Source: Pelagicoccus sp. SDUM812003
GTDB lineage: Bacteria; Verrucomicrobiota; Verrucomicrobiia; Opitutales; Opitutaceae
DNA: 64,000 bases
Direction of reading: 5' to 3'
Assembly (NCBI RefSeq): GCF_031127815.1
Contig: NZ_JARXHY010000007.1
Location: forward strand, 62,001-126,000
Shown here: piece after piece, positions 60,477 through 64,000 of the stretch
Numbering within the stretch: the first letter of the stretch is position 1
Layout: each line of letters opens with the position of its first letter
The notes under the pieces: model-generated
Database searches by the model: none
Told to the model about the DNA's origin: nothing
What the model saw: only the letters and a program-made list of their open reading frames with translations
Position numbers and translations under genes: made by a program

Positions 60477-63050
60477 ATGCAAAGCGAAAAGCTTGAAGGG
60501 CTGGAATCGGCTTTTCAAGATGGCCGGTTTATGAATTGGAAAGGGGCAAATCGGCTTTATTCGCGACAGTCGCTCGAGCGCTGGAGCGCCCGCATGCAGG
60601 GCGGCTGGGAGCATGGTTTCGCCCCGGAGGCCCTCAAGCAGGGCAGGCGCCTCTACAAGAAAGGGCTTATCAGCGAGATCTCGCTCAACGAGGACGACGT
60701 GATCATGACCTGCAAGCAGGGCAAGCTGGAGAGCTACTCGGTGGTGGAGTGGCGGGATCGCAGGCTGAGCGTGCGCTCTTCCAGCTCGGACGAAACCTGG
60801 GGCAAGGCGATTGCGGTGGCCGGAATGCTGGAGATCGAAGAGCTGCTGGCGGACGAGGACCTGACCATCCTTTCCTACGCCTCCGTGGATGAGGTGCACG
60901 AAGGCGAGGGGGAAACGACTGACGGACGGGCGGAAAAAGAGGCCTTGTCGGGCGTTTTTGGAGACGGATCGAGCAAGACGCGCACCTTGCACCTGGTTCT
61001 GGACACGCACTTCAAAGGGCTCATCTGCGAGGCGTATTGGCTGAGCGATGACGGGACGCGGGTCTCGGCGTTGAGCCTCGAAGATGGTTCGCCGCGCGCC
61101 AACACCTCCGAGGAGCGCGGGCGCCTGATCATGCTGGCGGCCCGGGCCCGCAAGTCGCATTTCGTCTATTCTCCGGAGTTCGGAGGCTACTTGCTGCAAA
61201 ACCTGCGCGAAGTGGTCTATTTCATCCAGTCGGTATGGCCGACCTGGAAGCCGCGCTTCTCCACCGAGGAGCGCGAGAACGTGAGGCATATCCAGAAAGG
61301 GGTGACAGAGATCAAGCTCGGGGCCCGCGCCAGCCGCTCGCGACAGGGAGGCCTGGACATCCAATGGGTTTTCGATTCGGGCAAGAAACTGCTCGACATG
61401 GGATTGGCGGACGAACTGCTCGGTCGCGAGGAAGAGCCGATGCTGGTGCCCGAACTTGGAGTGGTGAAACTTTCCGACGAGTCGCGTCGCCTGCTGGAGA
61501 CCTGGCGCGACATCGAATCGGACGGCGATGGCAGCGGCCAGCTCTACCAGCTCTTTTCCTTGTTCGCCGATAGCTCCTCGTCGGTGGAATTGTCGCCGGA
61601 GCTGAGCGATTGGAGATCGACTTTGCTGGGCGAGGGGGACTCTGACGAGCCCCCGCTGAAGCTCCTGGACTGTCTACGTCCGTATCAGAAAAGTGGAGTC
61701 GAGTGGATGTCTCGCTTGTTGCGAAACGGCTGCCACTGCCTGCTGGCGGACGAAATGGGTCTGGGAAAGACGGTGCAAGTCATCGCCTTGCTGCTGGCGA
61801 ACCGAAAGGAAGGGCAGCGCGCCTTGGTGGTCTGTCCGGCTAGCGTGGTGCCGGTGTGGATCTCGGAGTTCGCCAAGTTCGCTCCCCAGCTGAAGGTCGG
61901 GCGTTTCGGACCCAAGCCTCGCGGCAAGGACAAGGAGCTCGACGTGAGCGTAATCAGTTTCGCCATGCTTCGCACCCGTATCGAACGAATCCTGCGCGAG
62001 ACCTACGAGTTCGCCATCATCGACGAAGCCCAGTTCATCAAGAACCCGGATTCCAAGGCGTCGCGCAGCTGCCGCCGGATCCATGCCAACAAGCGCATCG
62101 CCCTGACCGGCACCCCCATCGAAAACAAGCCGCTCGATATCTGGCCCACCTTCCAGTTTCTCATGCCTGGCCTGCTGGGCTCGCGGCAGCAGTTCGAGCG
62201 GCTGTACGCGGAAAACCCGGGCGCCTTCAAGGCCCGTCTCAAAACGCAGATCTCCCCCTTCATGCTGCGCCGCACCAAGAAGGAAGTGGCCTTGGAGCTG
62301 CCGGACAAGGTGATCATGACTCAGACCTGCCCCGTCACGCCAGCCCAGGCTCGCGAGTACTCGCGCATCTGCACCGAAGGCATCGCTCGCTTGGGCGACG
62401 ATCTCGGCTCCGCCCTGCGAACCAATCGCTTCGCCACCTTGAGTTTGCTCACCCGGCTTCGCCAGGCCAGTTGCGATCCGCAGCTTTTGCCCTGGGTGGA
62501 AGCGGGCATCGAGGACAGCGGCAAGCTCATGGTGCTGCTGGAAAAGCTGATCGAAGTGCTGGGCACGGGACACAAGGTGGTGATTTTCAGCCAGTTCGTA
62601 CGCTTTCTCGCGCGGGTGAGGGAGATGATCGAAGCCTCGTTTCCCGAACTGCCGATCTTCGAGCTGACCGGTTCGACCCAGAACCGCGAGCAGCCGGTGC
62701 GGGAGTTCCAGGAGTCGAGCCAGACCGCCGCCATGCTGGTCAGCCTCAAAGCGGCCAGCGTGGGCATCACGCTTCATTCCGCAGACTACGTCTTCCTGCT
62801 CGACCCCTGGTGGAATCCAGCGGTGGAAAGCCAGGCGATCGACCGCGTGCATCGCATCGGCCAGACCAATACCGTCTTCGTCTATCGCTTTATCGCCGAA
62901 GGCACCATCGAAGAGAAGATCCAAGCCTTGCAGGCCGAAAAGCGCGATCTCTTCGATTCCCTCATCAGCGAGTCAAATCAAGGCGCCGATCTGGTGGTGA
63001 GCGGGGTGCGCTCCCTGCAGACCCTGCTGGCCCTCGCCCAAAGCAGCTAG
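60477..63050 (+). CDS. SNF2-family DEAD/DEAH helicase
   Basis: The 857-residue protein has a SWIM-like N-terminus (FAPEALKQGRRLYKKGLISE) and a middle region of unknown fold. A Swi2/Snf2 ATPase follows: LRPYQKSGVEWMSRLL (about 400), Walker A ADEMGLGKTVQVIALLLANR in parts, Walker B IIDEAQFIKN, TGTPIENKPLDIWP, FMLRRTKKEV, and the helicase C domain with FSQFVRFLARV, SLKAASVGITLHSADYVFLL in parts, and DRVHRIGQTNTVFVYRFI. It uses ATP to move along or remodel DNA-protein complexes. In the SWIM domain the zinc cysteines are replaced by serines. Confidence 0.94.
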   Translation: MQSEKLEGLESAFQDGRFMNWKGANRLYSRQSLERWSARMQGGWEHGFAPEALKQGRRLYKKGLISEISLNEDDVIMTCKQGKLESYSVVEWRDRRLSVRSSSSDETWGKAIAVAGMLEIEELLADEDLTILSYASVDEVHEGEGETTDGRAEKEALSGVFGDGSSKTRTLHLVLDTHFKGLICEAYWLSDDGTRVSALSLEDGSPRANTSEERGRLIMLAARARKSHFVYSPEFGGYLLQNLREVVYFIQSVWPTWKPRFSTEERENVRHIQKGVTEIKLGARASRSRQGGLDIQWVFDSGKKLLDMGLADELLGREEEPMLVPELGVVKLSDESRRLLETWRDIESDGDGSGQLYQLFSLFADSSSSVELSPELSDWRSTLLGEGDSDEPPLKLLDCLRPYQKSGVEWMSRLLRNGCHCLLADEMGLGKTVQVIALLLANRKEGQRALVVCPASVVPVWISEFAKFAPQLKVGRFGPKPRGKDKELDVSVISFAMLRTRIERILRETYEFAIIDEAQFIKNPDSKASRSCRRIHANKRIALTGTPIENKPLDIWPTFQFLMPGLLGSRQQFERLYAENPGAFKARLKTQISPFMLRRTKKEVALELPDKVIMTQTCPVTPAQAREYSRICTEGIARLGDDLGSALRTNRFATLSLLTRLRQASCDPQLLPWVEAGIEDSGKLMVLLEKLIEVLGTGHKVVIFSQFVRFLARVREMIEASFPELPIFELTGSTQNREQPVREFQESSQTAAMLVSLKAASVGITLHSADYVFLLDPWWNPAVESQAIDRVHRIGQTNTVFVYRFIAEGTIEEKIQALQAEKRDLFDSLISESNQGADLVVSGVRSLQTLLALAQSS

Positions 63051-63429
63051 AGCGCCCCGTTTCCTCGGCAAATCGTGGCCCAGGATGCGTCTTTCAGCCC
63101 CCGAAACGCCAGCTCGACGCGGACGCCCTTGCCATGGGAGCGATCCATCAGGGAAATCTGATGACTAAATTCGCTAAAAACCTCTACGCGCGGCGTAAAA
63201 CGGTTTTCAAGAGCCGACCCGCTCTGAGCGATTTCCGCAAAATCACGATGGAATCGAGGACTAGAATCGGTTTCTCGCCTTCTCCAAGACCCTGCTAGAC
63301 AGCAATCTGAGGGGATGTCGGCTAAACAATAGGTAAATCCTATGAATAGCATGCTTCGTAAGTATTTCCGATTATGGATGCCATGACGTATACTACTGGC
63401 GAACAAACACAAACCAGAGGGAAAACAAC
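63051..63429. other. Intergenic region with a possible promoter
   Basis: No gene is supported in these 379 bases; an open frame from 61856 running through 63298 is a shadow of the helicase gene. A -10-like TATACT (63389-63394) sits 17 bases downstream of a weak TTCCGA (63366-63371), fitting a promoter for the small gene at 63430. Positions 63300-63380 are AT-rich. Confidence 0.4.
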
Positions 63430-63600
63430 ATGAACGAAGCAACGAAAACACGAATCATCGCAGGGAGCGCCGCTGCCATCCTCTTAGCCGGAGTAGCGAC
63501 ATTGCTCATGCCCAAGGCGGCAGGCGTTCTGGCAGGGCTGGCCATTGCGGGCGCTTTGGCAGGGCTCAGCGCCTTGGAGTCGAAGAAGCGGGCCTACTAA
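63430..63600 (+). CDS. Small 56-residue membrane protein
   Basis: ATG 63430 follows AGAGGGA (63416-63422) and gives 56 residues: a charged start (MNEATKTR), two hydrophobic segments (IIAGSAAAILLAGVATLLM and AAGVLAGLAIAGALAGLSAL) joined by PK, and a basic end (ESKKRAY). The segments are rich in small residues, suggesting a helical hairpin. No family recognised. It has its own promoter-like sequence and is followed by the structured region at 63641. Confidence 0.65.
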   Translation: MNEATKTRIIAGSAAAILLAGVATLLMPKAAGVLAGLAIAGALAGLSALESKKRAY

Positions 63601-63959
63601 GCTAGGCGGTCATCAGAACTTTCATTTGAGGTAGCAAACAGCAGCATGGCTTCGTTGCGAAACGTGGGCCGGCCGTCCTAGGGAGGGAGGAAACGCTCTC
63701 GGCGCTTCGCGAGGAGCCATGCTGCGATCACTTTTTTTTCGGGTAACGAATAACGATTGCTAGCAATCCTGGGCGTCACGCGCGCCCAAGGCAAACAAAG
63801 CGAGCCTGCTTTGGGGAGGGACCTCGGAGCAGGCTTCTTCGTGTCCGGAGTCGGCCTGATTCGTAAAAAACGACGCCTAGCCGCTGCCTTGCTTAGGTTG
63901 CTGGCGGTCGTGTCGTTATCATAGGGATCGCTAGCCTCGCAATCTCCTCCTGTAGCACT
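63601..63959. other. Structured intergenic region
   Basis: No gene is supported in these 359 bases. It holds the long inverted repeat with T-run (63641-63739), a 14-base palindrome GATTGCTAGCAATC (63755-63768), and a hairpin AGCCTGCT/AGCAGGCT (63803-63810 with 63828-63835) followed by TCTTC. Confidence 0.5.
63641..63739 (+). ncRNA. Candidate small RNA or long terminator stem
   Basis: GCAGCATGGCT (63641-63651) and AGCCATGCTGC (63715-63725) pair perfectly over 11 bp, with GCGAA/TTCGC pairing again inside (63657-63661 with 63706-63710). Six bases after the right arm comes a run of eight T residues (63732-63739). The enclosed loop is too large for an ordinary terminator. It shows no SRP, 6S or tmRNA signature. 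It may be a small RNA, or the 3' end of the 63430 transcript. Confidence 0.4.
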
Positions 63960-64000
63960 ATGTCTCAATCCACCATTCCGCTCCTTGATACCGTTGGCCA
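63960..64000 (+). CDS. Start of a gene cut by the window edge
   Basis: ATG 63960 opens a frame that runs to the edge, reading MSQSTIPLLDTVG. The LLDTV segment resembles the beginning of 1-deoxy-D-xylulose-5-phosphate synthase (Dxs), which often opens with LLDTINSP or a variant, but 13 residues are not enough to name it. No Shine-Dalgarno is visible. Confidence 0.35.
   Translation, partial: MSQSTIPLLDTVG

Noticed and set aside
61856-63298. 480-codon + strand frame overlapping the SNF2 gene
   Set aside because: Out of frame with an obvious helicase and rich in R, P and H. Its end beyond 63050 adds no protein-like sequence.
63641-63739. Considered as SRP RNA, 6S RNA or tmRNA
   Set aside because: The SRP tetraloop segment, the long 6S bulged stem and the tmRNA tRNA-like ends are all missing.

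Overview
The window reads as about 64 kb of chromosome from a free-living, probably marine member of the Verrucomicrobiota (Opitutae, Puniceicoccales/Pelagicoccus-like). This placement is inference from four things: a double-length UvrA of the kind known from PVC bacteria such as Chlamydia, a ccoN-ccoO fusion, abundant sulfotransferases and LamG/FG-GAP surface proteins, and fairly high GC with many starts lacking a Shine-Dalgarno. No rRNA, CRISPR, prophage or insertion sequence is visible. There is one tRNA gene, tRNA-Arg(CCG).

Positions 1-4396 hold the 3' part of a huge secreted LamG/Ig-repeat protein. Positions 4604-32759 are one long exopolysaccharide locus, all on the + strand except one HAD phosphatase gene. 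It has a Wzx/Wzy-type core: a polyprenyl-phosphate sugar transferase, an outer-membrane beta-barrel, a short Wza-like export protein, a NusG-family specialised antiterminator, a Wzc-like chain-length regulator/tyrosine kinase, a Wzy-like polymerase and a Wzx-like flippase. It also has five glycosyltransferases of GT-B type, one GT-A-like transferase and a methyltransferase. Five sulfotransferase-like proteins from different subfamilies, a secreted beta-helix protein and a membrane-anchored FG-GAP/ASPIC protein complete it. The likely product is a sulfated, possibly methylated, surface polysaccharide. Sugar-nucleotide and PAPS synthesis genes are not in the window.

Positions 33254-41375 are a cbb3-type cytochrome c oxidase cluster: ccoS, fused ccoNO, ccoQ, a one-heme ccoP, ccoG, a 52-residue membrane protein in the ccoH place, a TauE/SafE (DsbD_2)-type membrane protein, and the copper ATPase ccoI. 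A 596-base non-coding stretch with strong RNA hairpins and an intrinsic terminator follows. After it comes a three-cysteine Rrf2 regulator with a perfect palindrome just upstream of its start, a plausible redox, iron or NO sensor for this region.

Positions 42607-64000 are mostly housekeeping and signalling genes: a hybrid histidine kinase, the double uvrA with a glycosyltransferase upstream on the same strand, a holin-like membrane protein, lpdA, tRNA-Arg and an ACT-domain protein. Further on are an adenylate-kinase-like protein with a long extension, a NarL-type response regulator beside a hybrid kinase with REC and HPt, a RecO-like/DUF502 pair, a SNF2 helicase, a 56-residue membrane peptide, a structured intergenic region, and the first bases of another gene.
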